A DNA stretch of 57,117 bases from an uncultured Bacteroidota bacterium (GTDB lineage Bacteria > Bacteroidota > Bacteroidia > 2-12-FULL-35-15), in NCBI GenBank assembly GCA_903847205.1, contig CAINDA010000010.1, positions 1-57,117 of the forward strand, written 5' to 3'. A program made the translations under genes and the position numbers. Shown piece by piece: positions 27,634 through 35,327 of the stretch (positions are counted from its first letter, which is position 1; the number at the start of each line of letters is the position of its first letter). The notes under the pieces were generated by a model. It was not told where the DNA came from. It saw nothing but the letters and a program-made list of their open reading frames with translations, and made no database searches.

Positions 27634-27874
27634 TTTATTTTTATTTTTTTATAGGGCTAATTTAGGAAATGAAATCCTTTCTCAACAAGAATTATTTCGC
27701 GGAATAAATAACGTATTGGGTGGTAGTTTTTTATTCAATGTGCAGAAGAAGAACTTTTAGGCAACTGTAATTATGAAAATTATTGATTTTCAAACCACCT
27801 TTATTGATAGCTCTGCCTATAAAGTTCAGTAATTTTGCGGGGCTTTATTATGGAAGTTGAAGTTTTTATTCTTG

Positions 27875-27882
27875 TATCTTTG
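27875..27882 (+). promoter_or_regulatory. -7 box of the DUF4062-Schlafen operon
   Basis: TATCTTTG matches TAnnTTTG and lies 26 bases before the ATG at 27908. Because the box is downstream of an in-frame ATG at 27857, the later start is the one used. Confidence 0.6.
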
Positions 27883-27907
27883 CAGAACTCAGCTGATTCA
27901 AATAAAA

Positions 27908-28117
27908 ATGCCAACACTTGCTGACCTTGACGAACTTTACAAAACGACAATCTGCAAATTGCCGACAGAATCACGGCTGTCTTATTGTATCAAACAGCTT
28001 GACAAAATACAATCTGTACTTACAAAAAATGCAGGTGCTTTGGAAAGAAAACAAAAAGAGAAGTTAAAAGAAATAATAGAAGCTACTCAAAAAGAAATTG
28101 CACAACTTAAGAAATAA
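27908..28117 (+). CDS. Small coiled-coil protein of the DUF4062-Schlafen operon
   Basis: 69 residues. The start at 27908 is set by the promoter box at 27875. Residues 30-69 form a heptad-like helix rich in Lys and Glu ending EAIQKEIAQLKK-like (ATQKEIAQLKK). It is the first gene of a three-gene operon and may be an adaptor or oligomerization subunit for the two larger proteins. Not assigned to a family. Confidence 0.6.
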   Translation: MPTLADLDELYKTTICKLPTESRLSYCIKQLDKIQSVLTKNAGALERKQKEKLKEIIEATQKEIAQLKK

Positions 28118-28162
28118 AATTTCACACTGGAAAGTATAATATTAAAAACAGAAAGAAGCAGC

Positions 28163-28771
28163 ATGAGTAAAAAGAAAGTTGACATACCTAAACTTAAAAT
28201 AATGGTGGCTTCTACTATTTATGGCTTTGAAGACCACCTAGAACAAGTATGTTCTACCCTACAGGTTTATGGTTATGAAGTTTGGAACTCTCATTTCAAA
28301 ACCATTCCGGTTCATCCCGGAAAATCAAATACCGAGAACTGTTTAATAGCAGCGAAAAAGTGCGATGCTTTTTTCGGCATCATTCGTCCTCAATATGGTT
28401 CGGGCATTATAGGTGCAACTTCTATCACACATCAGGAAATGCTAAAAGCCATTGAACTGAAAAAACCGCGATGGTTTATTGCCCATCGTGATGTGAGTAT
28501 TGCAAGGCAATTATTGAAACAATACATGTTTGACGAACACCTTAATCCGATTGCTGCATTTACTTATCGTGAAACGAGAGTAATGGACGACATCAGAGTA
28601 ATTCAGTTATATAATAACACGATTCTGAATACTGTTCCAGCAGTGGAAAGAGTAGGACATTGGGTTGATGAATATTTTCGATTAGGTGATATTCTGAGAT
28701 GTATTGAAACACAATTTTCGGATGTGGATCGCGTAAGAGAAATTGTAAAACAAATGAATCAGCCGGCATAA
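28163..28771 (+). CDS. DUF4062-domain protein
   Basis: 202 residues. The N-terminal half resembles DUF4062: KIMVASTIYGFEDHLEQVCS at about 12-31, EVWNSHFKTIPVHPGKS, then CDAFFGIIRPQYGSG at about 70-84. DUF4062 has a flavodoxin/TIR-like fold and is found in predicted signalling and defence proteins, usually as a sensor or nucleotide-handling domain. Its stop is three bases before the next start, so it is tightly coupled to the Schlafen-domain protein. Confidence 0.65.
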   Translation: MSKKKVDIPKLKIMVASTIYGFEDHLEQVCSTLQVYGYEVWNSHFKTIPVHPGKSNTENCLIAAKKCDAFFGIIRPQYGSGIIGATSITHQEMLKAIELKKPRWFIAHRDVSIARQLLKQYMFDEHLNPIAAFTYRETRVMDDIRVIQLYNNTILNTVPAVERVGHWVDEYFRLGDILRCIETQFSDVDRVREIVKQMNQPA

Positions 28772-28773
28772 CA

Positions 28774-30282
28774 ATGAAAAACGAAGAACTCATAAAAGAC
28801 CTTATTAAAAAAGGAGTAAACGAACAGGTTGAGCTTTGCGAAACAGTTCGTGAAGAAATGATGGCAAAAACAATCAGCAGTTTTTTGAATGGAGAAGGCG
28901 GACAATTGTTGATTGGTGTAAAAGATAATGGAATAATTACTGGCGTGAAGAACGCTTCAGAAATCGAAAAAAAACTGAAAGCATATTTGCTAAAGAATAT
29001 TATACCCGAAGCACCTGTAACCATTTCGGTGGAAGAAATTGGTAAAAAACAAATTCTGATGATTAAAGTGTGGGGAGGTTCAAAAAAACCATACATCTTT
29101 TCGGGAGGTATTTTTTATCGTAGAGAAGCACAAACAGTTCAGGCATCATCAAAAGAAATGTCCGAACTCATTCACAATCGCCAGCAATCAGAAATACATT
29201 GGGAGCGCCAGCCTGTTTTAGGTGCTGAATTGATCGACCTTGACGAATCGGAAATAAAAATCACGATTCGCCAATTGCAAGAAACCGGCAGAGGAAAAGA
29301 AATGAGCGAGAATATAATGGAGTTCCTTTCATACTACGGCTTGTATCAAAACGGATATGTTACAAATGCAGCAATGGTTTTATTTGGCAAAGAACCAACA
29401 CGCTTTATCCCTCAATGTAGAGTGCGCTTTGCAATTTTAGGCGGGGGAAAAACAGGTTCAAACTTTTTGCAAGACCAATATCTTGAAGGCAATCTTTTTA
29501 AAAATGCTGAAAAGGTTTATGACCTATTCAAAAAACATATTGTGTTCAAAAGCAGTTTTGATAAAACACTTTGGCAAAGAACCGATGGCTTTTTATATCC
29601 TATGTCTGCCTTGCGTGAAGGCGTTATGAATGCGTTAGTTCATCGTGATTACTCAAATCCTGCCGGAACTATTTCTATTCTTTTGTATCCTGATAGATTG
29701 GAAATAACGAATTACGGTAAACTCCCGGTTGAAATAAAATTGGCTGATTTAAAACGTAATCATTTATCACTTCCTAATAATCCTGATCTAGCCCATGTAT
29801 GTTTTCTAAGAGGATATATTGAGAGAATTGGAAGAGGAACTTTAAAAGTAATTGAGGCATGTAAAAGCGCAGGAATGAAAGAGCCTGTCTGGACAGCGGA
29901 ATCAAATACTATTAAACTTACTTTCTTTAGTAAAGTCAAAATGCCTGTTGCAACTGAGGGAGTAACTGAGGGAGTAACTGAGGGAGTAACTGAGGGGGTA
30001 AGTGAGGGAGTAATAGCTAAAGTTGAGGGAGTAATTGAGGGAGTAATTGAGGGAGTAACGACTGATGTAAAAGATAAAATCAAGAAGATACTTCTTGTTC
30101 TTTACAAAGATGGAGGAGTTAGAACTACTGATATTGAAAAGAAAACAGGAGTACCTGTAAAAAGTGTTGAGAGATATATGAAACAATTAAAGGAGGTAGG
30201 ACTTATTGAATACATAGGATCATCAAGAACAGGAGGGTATTTTTTAACTAAAAAAACAGAGGGTAAAATCTCAAAAAAATAA
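28774..30282 (+). CDS. Schlafen AlbA_2 / HATPase regulator-like protein
   Basis: 502 residues. The AlbA_2 domain spans about 12-135, with FLNGEGGQLLIGVKDNGII and SGGIFYRREAQTVQAS. A GHKL ATPase-like domain (HATPase_c_4) follows at about 275-385: ALREGVMNALVHRDYSNPAG, LEITNYGKLP and ERIGRGTLKVIEACKSAG. A linker of TEGV repeats spans about 394-430. A winged helix-turn-helix closes the protein (about 433-490, with TTDIEKKTGVPVKSVERYMK). Such proteins are usually called transcriptional regulators, though Schlafen AlbA domains also occur in RNA-cleaving defence proteins. Partner of the DUF4062 protein. Confidence 0.82.
   Translation: MKNEELIKDLIKKGVNEQVELCETVREEMMAKTISSFLNGEGGQLLIGVKDNGIITGVKNASEIEKKLKAYLLKNIIPEAPVTISVEEIGKKQILMIKVWGGSKKPYIFSGGIFYRREAQTVQASSKEMSELIHNRQQSEIHWERQPVLGAELIDLDESEIKITIRQLQETGRGKEMSENIMEFLSYYGLYQNGYVTNAAMVLFGKEPTRFIPQCRVRFAILGGGKTGSNFLQDQYLEGNLFKNAEKVYDLFKKHIVFKSSFDKTLWQRTDGFLYPMSALREGVMNALVHRDYSNPAGTISILLYPDRLEITNYGKLPVEIKLADLKRNHLSLPNNPDLAHVCFLRGYIERIGRGTLKVIEACKSAGMKEPVWTAESNTIKLTFFSKVKMPVATEGVTEGVTEGVTEGVSEGVIAKVEGVIEGVIEGVTTDVKDKIKKILLVLYKDGGVRTTDIEKKTGVPVKSVERYMKQLKEVGLIEYIGSSRTGGYFLTKKTEGKISKK
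29953..30060 (+). repeat. In-frame 12-bp tandem repeat (TEGV linker)
   Basis: About nine units of ACTGAGGGAGTA and variants, four residues each (T/I/S-E-G-V), interrupted once by an unrelated unit at about 30013-30024. Because the unit is a multiple of three bases, gain or loss changes linker length without a frameshift. Confidence 0.8.
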
Positions 30283-30308
30283 AACGCAAACTTTATGACA
30301 GGACTTAA

Positions 30309-30416
30309 AATTTTAACATTAATGATAGCCAACCTTCTTTAAAACTGTTAAGAGCTATAGCTACCGCCTTGGATGTTGATATTAGAGATTTGCTCATATC
30401 AACTAAGGAATATTAG
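30309..30416 (+). pseudogene. Remnant of an XRE-type helix-turn-helix regulator
   Basis: The translation after an in-frame stop reads SQPSLKLLRAIATALDVDI, then RDLLI and a stop at 30416. This is the last helix pair of a Cro/C1-type repressor, but its first half is missing. A regulator gene was probably truncated when the Schlafen operon or the toxin cluster arrived. The rest of 30283-30565 has no gene. Confidence 0.6.
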
Positions 30417-30565
30417 CATTAGAATCGTATTGCAAAGTAATCGAATTATTTATAGTCCAAGCTGTTAATTAATAAGAAAACCAAGCCAGTTTAACATAAT
30501 GTTAATTATAGGACAGTGTAAATATCTGATATAGAGGCGATTTATCCCGTTTGTGTTTACGGTAG

Positions 30566-30967
30566 CTATTCAAATCCTGTCCAGTTTTTCTTTTCTAAAT
30601 CAATTCTTTTATCAATATAAATATTCTCTCTGTCTGAGTTTATTAAGAACAAATAATTATGGCTCTTTTTATATTCAATTACAATATCATATTTGTTTTT
30701 AGGGTCACCGGAAAAATGAATTTGATATTCGTCGCCAAAATATTTTTTTAGAGTGGGCATAATTTCCGTATCCGTATTTAATTTCAAATCACTTCGAAAG
30801 GATTTTATTTTTTCATTGTTTGCAAATATAATTTTGCTGAGAATTTTTTCATTTGTGGAATATTTAGAATAGAATTGTTTTCCTTCAATCCAAATAAAAA
30901 CACACCAGCCAATGACAGCTCCAAGGATAAAAAAACTTAAAAATTTAATTATTACAGATGTCTTCAT
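30566..30967 (-). CDS. Membrane-anchored small protein, candidate immunity protein
   Basis: 133 residues from the ATG at 30967, which overlaps the stop of the upstream gene (ATGA) and directly begins a membrane anchor (ITKFLSFFILGAVIGWC-like segment, residues 6-25). The rest is periplasmic and beta/alpha in composition. It is the last gene of the train that starts at the pseudopilin. The anchor suits an immunity protein acting in the periplasm against an exported toxin. No known immunity family is recognised. Confidence 0.55.
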   Translation of the reverse strand: MKTSVIIKFLSFFILGAVIGWCVFIWIEGKQFYSKYSTNEKILSKIIFANNEKIKSFRSDLKLNTDTEIMPTLKKYFGDEYQIHFSGDPKNKYDIVIEYKKSHNYLFLINSDRENIYIDKRIDLEKKNWTGFE

Positions 30968-31428
30968 TTTTTTACCCCCCAATTATTATATTCTTTAATA
31001 TTTTTTGCATAAACGCTATCGTGATCTACATTATAATAATCATATAATTTATAATTATCTATTTGTTTTACCCAAGTGTCAAGTTGTTTCGTTTTCCCCA
31101 AAAACTTTAAATTATTGGTGTCACTGTTCATTATAATCCAAGAATAACGCTCACGCCAACTTTGTAGAAAAGAATCGATCCCGAATTTGAGTTCAGGAAA
31201 ACGTTTCATAACCGAATCTTTATTTCCATCAAAGGCATAAAGTTCCATCAATGGTAATGATACATATATGTTATTGTTGTCATAATATTTGCTACTGTCT
31301 TCTTGGGCTTTTATTTCTATAAAGTTGCTTACATTATAATAGTTCTCTTTTCTTACGTTGCAGAGGAACAAGTAAGAAATTGTCAGTCCTATTATGAAAC
31401 TAACAAAATATAATATTTTTCGTTTCAT
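30964..31428 (-). CDS. Membrane-anchored small protein, candidate immunity protein
   Basis: 154 residues, with an N-terminal anchor or signal segment (residues 4-23) ending near a cysteine (SYLFLCNV), so a lipoprotein is possible. It starts immediately after the stop of the mini-Rhs toxin with EExxH motif, with no spacer, the position expected for the cognate immunity gene. Family not recognised; assignment is by position. Confidence 0.6.
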   Translation of the reverse strand: MKRKILYFVSFIIGLTISYLFLCNVRKENYYNVSNFIEIKAQEDSSKYYDNNNIYVSLPLMELYAFDGNKDSVMKRFPELKFGIDSFLQSWRERYSWIIMNSDTNNLKFLGKTKQLDTWVKQIDNYKLYDYYNVDHDSVYAKNIKEYNNWGVKK

Positions 31429-32427
31429 TTATTCCTTTTTAAGAAGTGAATCTAGATAATGTGTTTCGCCATTATAATTTTGTGCTTCATTACGATACTG
31501 TGTACTTGTTTTGTCTCTAGTGGAATGCGCGTTATCATAATCTCCTGCAACCAGTTTGCCAAGTTTAACCACATTGGTTCTAAACAGTTTTTCTTCATCT
31601 TCCGAAGCCATTTCTCCATTTTTTATTTTGCTAATATAGGCTTCGTTTTCTTTGGCAAAATTGGAAACACCTTTTACATCAGATTTTACTCCCTGTTCAA
31701 ATGCTGAAGCAACCCTAACTTCAACCTCCTGTGTCAAAGTTGATGGTTTATTTTTACCATAAAATTCTGATTGGCCAGCATGGAAAACTTCTTCGAAAAT
31801 AACATTGTTATCACCAATGTTAAATGATTTTAGTCCAATTTCATAACCTATATTCGTATTTGGATAGGATGATGTCGGTATAAAATGTCCTCCAGCTTCA
31901 TCAGGCACGCCTTTTTTATCCTCGGCATATGAGTTAAGAGCATAAACGTTACTTGATACTTGTAATTGTGTATAGACTTGATTGAATATTTGCCCGCTTT
32001 TCAATTCCGTCAATGCTGCAGAGTGTTTTGGATTTGCGAGAAGAAAATTTATAATTACAGCCCCATCCGGGTCAACGGTAGTAATGGGATTATTTCCTAA
32101 GCCATTATAGGGCGACATCTCAGGGAATTTATGTGCTGACGGATCAACACTCATAAATCTACTCACTTCTTTTGCCCTGTCTAATTCTGTCCTCAAAACA
32201 ACATCATCCGGCGGGATAAAATATTCAACTTTATTTGTAACAGTATTAAACATTACTGAACCGATACGTCTTAATGTGTCATTGGTAAAATATTCGACAT
32301 ACCGTCCGTTACTTAATGTGAGCACTTCTACTTCGTTATCTTTGCCGATGTCTTTAAAAGGCTTTTGAGCCTTTGCGGTTAAAGCAAAAGCAAATGCTGC
32401 AAGTAGGAAAAATAGTTTTTGTTTCAT
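31429..32427 (-). CDS. Mini-Rhs toxin A (signal peptide, Rhs core, zincin-like tip)
   Basis: 332 residues from the ATG at 32427, which starts a signal peptide (MKQKLFFLLAAFAFALTAKA); an in-frame start 63 bases upstream is not used. Residues 21-90 are the short Bacteroidota Rhs leader (EVEVLTLSNGRYVEYFTND). Residues 91-121 are the Rhs core (RFMSVDP...SPY...NNPI..VDPDG). The tip, 122-332, is specific to this copy and carries FEEVFHAGQSEFYG at 211-224 and EVEVRVASAFE at 234-244, resembling zincin tips (HExxH...E) but with the first His replaced by Glu. It is followed without spacer by a membrane-anchored candidate immunity protein. The exact activity is uncertain. Confidence 0.72.
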   Translation of the reverse strand: MKQKLFFLLAAFAFALTAKAQKPFKDIGKDNEVEVLTLSNGRYVEYFTNDTLRRIGSVMFNTVTNKVEYFIPPDDVVLRTELDRAKEVSRFMSVDPSAHKFPEMSPYNGLGNNPITTVDPDGAVIINFLLANPKHSAALTELKSGQIFNQVYTQLQVSSNVYALNSYAEDKKGVPDEAGGHFIPTSSYPNTNIGYEIGLKSFNIGDNNVIFEEVFHAGQSEFYGKNKPSTLTQEVEVRVASAFEQGVKSDVKGVSNFAKENEAYISKIKNGEMASEDEEKLFRTNVVKLGKLVAGDYDNAHSTRDKTSTQYRNEAQNYNGETHYLDSLLKKE

Positions 32428-32569
32428 TTGATTTCGGTTAATAGTATTGCAACTAAATATTAATTCATCTGCCCTTATTCCGATCAGCAAAGAGAATAAT
32501 AAAATAAACTAAAACTGCATTAATCAGAATCCACATCAATCACACTATACCCACATTTTGATTTGTAGA

Positions 32570-33082
32570 TCATAAGAATACTATTGGGCAATAAATCCTT
32601 TCAAAGTCTTTGCAAGTTTGAGAAAGTGCATTTTGATGTATTGGTTTTATCCAGCCAAATTCTCTCCCTTGTAACCCTTCTATTTTATTATCTAAGACAA
32701 TACCTGATGTAAATACAAGTTTTCCATTTTTTAATAAATAGATTGAGCTGGTTACAGTTGCCATATCCGACTCTCTGTAAATAAAAAACCATGTTTGTTT
32801 CATTTTTTGCAATACGTCTTTGTTACTTGTTTTTAAACAATTAACTTTCTTAATGGAACTGTTTAGGTCAATAAAATCTTCCCTGCTAATTACTAAATAT
32901 GCTTTCCAATTATCTTTATTGAAGTCAAATTCTTTGAATGGTTGGATGGTATCACCAATATGAAAATTTTTTTTTACAGGTTCGTACTTTTGATTAACCA
33001 CAAAGAAAGAAAACCCAGTAATAATCGATATTATCCATAGGCATATTACAATACCTGCTATTATAACAACTGTTTTTTTCAT
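32570..33082 (-). CDS. Membrane-anchored candidate immunity protein for toxin B
   Basis: 170 residues with an N-terminal membrane segment (residues 4-28, IIAGIVICLWIISIITGFSF). The periplasmic part has no recognised domain. It starts six bases after the stop of mini-Rhs toxin B, which is the standard immunity position. A spacer of about 140 bases separates it from toxin A's start, with no obvious promoter. Confidence 0.6.
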   Translation of the reverse strand: MKKTVVIIAGIVICLWIISIITGFSFFVVNQKYEPVKKNFHIGDTIQPFKEFDFNKDNWKAYLVISREDFIDLNSSIKKVNCLKTSNKDVLQKMKQTWFFIYRESDMATVTSSIYLLKNGKLVFTSGIVLDNKIEGLQGREFGWIKPIHQNALSQTCKDFERIYCPIVFL

Positions 33083-33088
33083 AATATT

Positions 33089-34129
33089 TTATTCACCTAT
33101 GCGAGGTTCACTTGTTCCTTTCTTTTCAACAACATGGCCGCCATTTGGTTTTACTAAATCTTTATCCGAAACAACTCCCCCTGGATAATATACACGAACG
33201 TCTGAGCCTTTTATAGTTGATTTGCTATCCACTTTTTCTGCAAATTGATCAATAACACTTTTTTCAAAGAAAGTATCACCATCTACTGCAGTTCTGCATC
33301 CCCCAACTACATCAATCGTACATCCACTTTTGAAAGCTCCTGCATTAAAATCAGAAGGTTCTATTTTATCATTAGTAAGCTCATTCCACCAGTGATGATT
33401 TACATACCCTACATCTAAATCGCCGGGAGTAGCATGTCCTAAATAATAAAAACTTGAAATGGGATCTTTTGTTCTTGAATCATCCCCATTTTTTTCATTT
33501 ACATACTTAACGATGTCCTCTGAATTTGATACAACCTGAACAGCAATTCCGCTTTTTCCGGCTAAAGCTCGATATTTTGCAAGGGTTGTTTCCTCATATC
33601 CAGCATCTCCACCACCATTGTAAATAAACCAAGTTACTATTTCTCCTTTCCCGTCCTTTTTAAATTTAGTTGATAAACTTTTTGCCCTATCTAAACCGTT
33701 CACTAAAAAATGTTCTCTGTTGGTATGGTCAGCGGGCTGACCTGATATAACAACTCCTTCACGACCATCAGGATCAACAACATTAATTGGATTATTAATA
33801 AATGCACAATAAGGACTCATGCTAGGGTATTTTGAATTAAGCGGGTCAACACTCATAAATCTGCTTACCTCTTTAGCTCTTTCCAATTCTGTTCTTAAAG
33901 CAACATCATCCGGGGGGATAAAGTATTCAACTTTATTTGTAACAGTATTAAACATTACCGAACCGATACGCCTTAATGTATCATTCGTAAAATATTCGAC
34001 ATACCGGCCGTTACTTAATGTGAGGACTTCTACTTCATTGTCTTTGCCGATCTCTTTAAAAGGCTTTTGAGCGGTTGAGCTTAAAGCAAAACTAAATATT
34101 GCAAGTACGAAAAATAGTTTTTTTTTCAT
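33089..34129 (-). CDS. Mini-Rhs toxin B (signal peptide, Rhs core, caspase-like tip)
   Basis: 346 residues. The signal peptide (1-20), leader (21-90) and Rhs core (91-122) are nearly identical to toxin A at protein and DNA level. The tip (123-346) differs completely. It contains SFYYLGHATPGD at 226-237 and FKSGCTIDVVGGCRTAVDG at 266-284, so H232 and C278 can form the His-Cys dyad of caspase-like peptidases (CHAT, C11, C80 types): a hydrophobic strand ending in GH, then a hydrophobic strand ending in GC. A tip with this fold would be a cysteine protease effector. It starts one base after the upstream transglutaminase-fold gene's stop. The assignment of the tip is by motif only. Confidence 0.72.
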   Translation of the reverse strand: MKKKLFFVLAIFSFALSSTAQKPFKEIGKDNEVEVLTLSNGRYVEYFTNDTLRRIGSVMFNTVTNKVEYFIPPDDVALRTELERAKEVSRFMSVDPLNSKYPSMSPYCAFINNPINVVDPDGREGVVISGQPADHTNREHFLVNGLDRAKSLSTKFKKDGKGEIVTWFIYNGGGDAGYEETTLAKYRALAGKSGIAVQVVSNSEDIVKYVNEKNGDDSRTKDPISSFYYLGHATPGDLDVGYVNHHWWNELTNDKIEPSDFNAGAFKSGCTIDVVGGCRTAVDGDTFFEKSVIDQFAEKVDSKSTIKGSDVRVYYPGGVVSDKDLVKPNGGHVVEKKGTSEPRIGE

Positions 34130-34130
34130 T

Positions 34131-35327
34131 TTATTTCAATTTTAAAGAATTAGTAATTTCTTTATTCTCGTATTTTTCTTTATTATCTTTCAATGATTTC
34201 ATCCATTCGAGATACATTTGTTCCGGCAACTCCCTGTAATCAAGTTTTGCAAGCAAAGCGTAGCTTTGTTCCATTTCATTTAAAGTGTTTTTTATTTTTA
34301 CTGAATAGAGTTCGGATTGCGGAGCATTTAAACCATACCTGGCAATATCATTTTCATATACTCTCTTTAGAGTTTCGGCTTTTAATAAAAGTAATTCAGC
34401 AAAATTTGGATAATATTTTAAACCGAGTTCGCAGCAGTTTAATACAAATTTCAAATCAGCATTTTTAAACTTACGCTGATAACCTTTTGCCAAATCATTT
34501 ACACATACGGCGACAGATTCTTTTAAACCCAGCGTATCCATATATATCCCGCTTACTATTGAATTAACACTTACGTAACCGGAAGTCATTATCCATGCTT
34601 CAGTAGGAAACATTGCATTGGTAAGTTCTGTGCTGTACCAGCCTGTTTTTTTGCATCGGTTGCGTAAATAAATATGATTGGGAGTATATGACAGCCAAAC
34701 TTTCGCATTTAATTCTTCGGCTATGATTTTATATAAAAATGGCAGCGAATGACAATTGCCTTTGTGGGTAAGCATCAATTTTGTGACAAACATATTTGTC
34801 CAATTGTTTTTTGCAAAACAGTCATTAAAATCATAAGTATATGGAAAATTGATCGCACTGTTATTCATATTAAAAACAGTGTCCGTTAAGGTATAAAAGA
34901 TAGCAGCATTTAAGGACACGTTGACGCTGTCAATAAAAGTGTAATTTTTTAATTTATTTGTCTTATTCCATTTTTTTACAATAGTATCAAGGGTTCCAAT
35001 GTAATTGCAAAACATTGTATAATCTAAGTCATTTTCAAAATAGGCGTTTTCAGTAACGAACACAGCCCTCTTAAAACTCAATGGCTGCCTATTTTCGAGC
35101 ATTGCTTTTAATTCTTTAAACGCATCAGTGTAATATGTTTCAGGATTTAGTTCAAATACAGTAGTTGGAATATTTTTTCTTCTGTAAAAAGTATCCGCTG
35201 GTATTTTAAAAGCAATTAGAGTATCTTTTGAATCGCTGTACCGAATTGTTTTAGAAACATATTGCTTTCTGCTGCAGGCAGAAAACAATAGAACAGAAAA
35301 TAATAATATGTAATATTTATTTCCCAT
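34131..35327 (-). CDS. Transglutaminase-fold lipoprotein
   Basis: 398 residues with a lipoprotein signal (LLFSVLLFSAC, Cys18). The core shows the transglutaminase/cysteine-protease pattern: THKGNCHSLPFLYKIIAEEL at about 187-206 (catalytic Cys192) and WLSYTPNHIYLRN at about 211-223 (catalytic His218). The C-terminal 150 residues are helical and TPR-like. It overlaps the paralogous upstream gene by 11 bases and is followed one base later by mini-Rhs toxin B. It could cleave or crosslink the exported toxin or the wall, or be an effector itself. Confidence 0.7.
   Translation of the reverse strand: MGNKYYILLFSVLLFSACSRKQYVSKTIRYSDSKDTLIAFKIPADTFYRRKNIPTTVFELNPETYYTDAFKELKAMLENRQPLSFKRAVFVTENAYFENDLDYTMFCNYIGTLDTIVKKWNKTNKLKNYTFIDSVNVSLNAAIFYTLTDTVFNMNNSAINFPYTYDFNDCFAKNNWTNMFVTKLMLTHKGNCHSLPFLYKIIAEELNAKVWLSYTPNHIYLRNRCKKTGWYSTELTNAMFPTEAWIMTSGYVSVNSIVSGIYMDTLGLKESVAVCVNDLAKGYQRKFKNADLKFVLNCCELGLKYYPNFAELLLLKAETLKRVYENDIARYGLNAPQSELYSVKIKNTLNEMEQSYALLAKLDYRELPEQMYLEWMKSLKDNKEKYENKEITNSLKLK

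Noticed and set aside
26655-27730. 13-bp direct repeat GGGTGGTAGTTTT at 26655 and 27718 flanking two small genes
   Set aside because: It could mark an inserted cassette, but the match is short, lacks inverted ends or a recombinase, and may be chance in AT-rich DNA.
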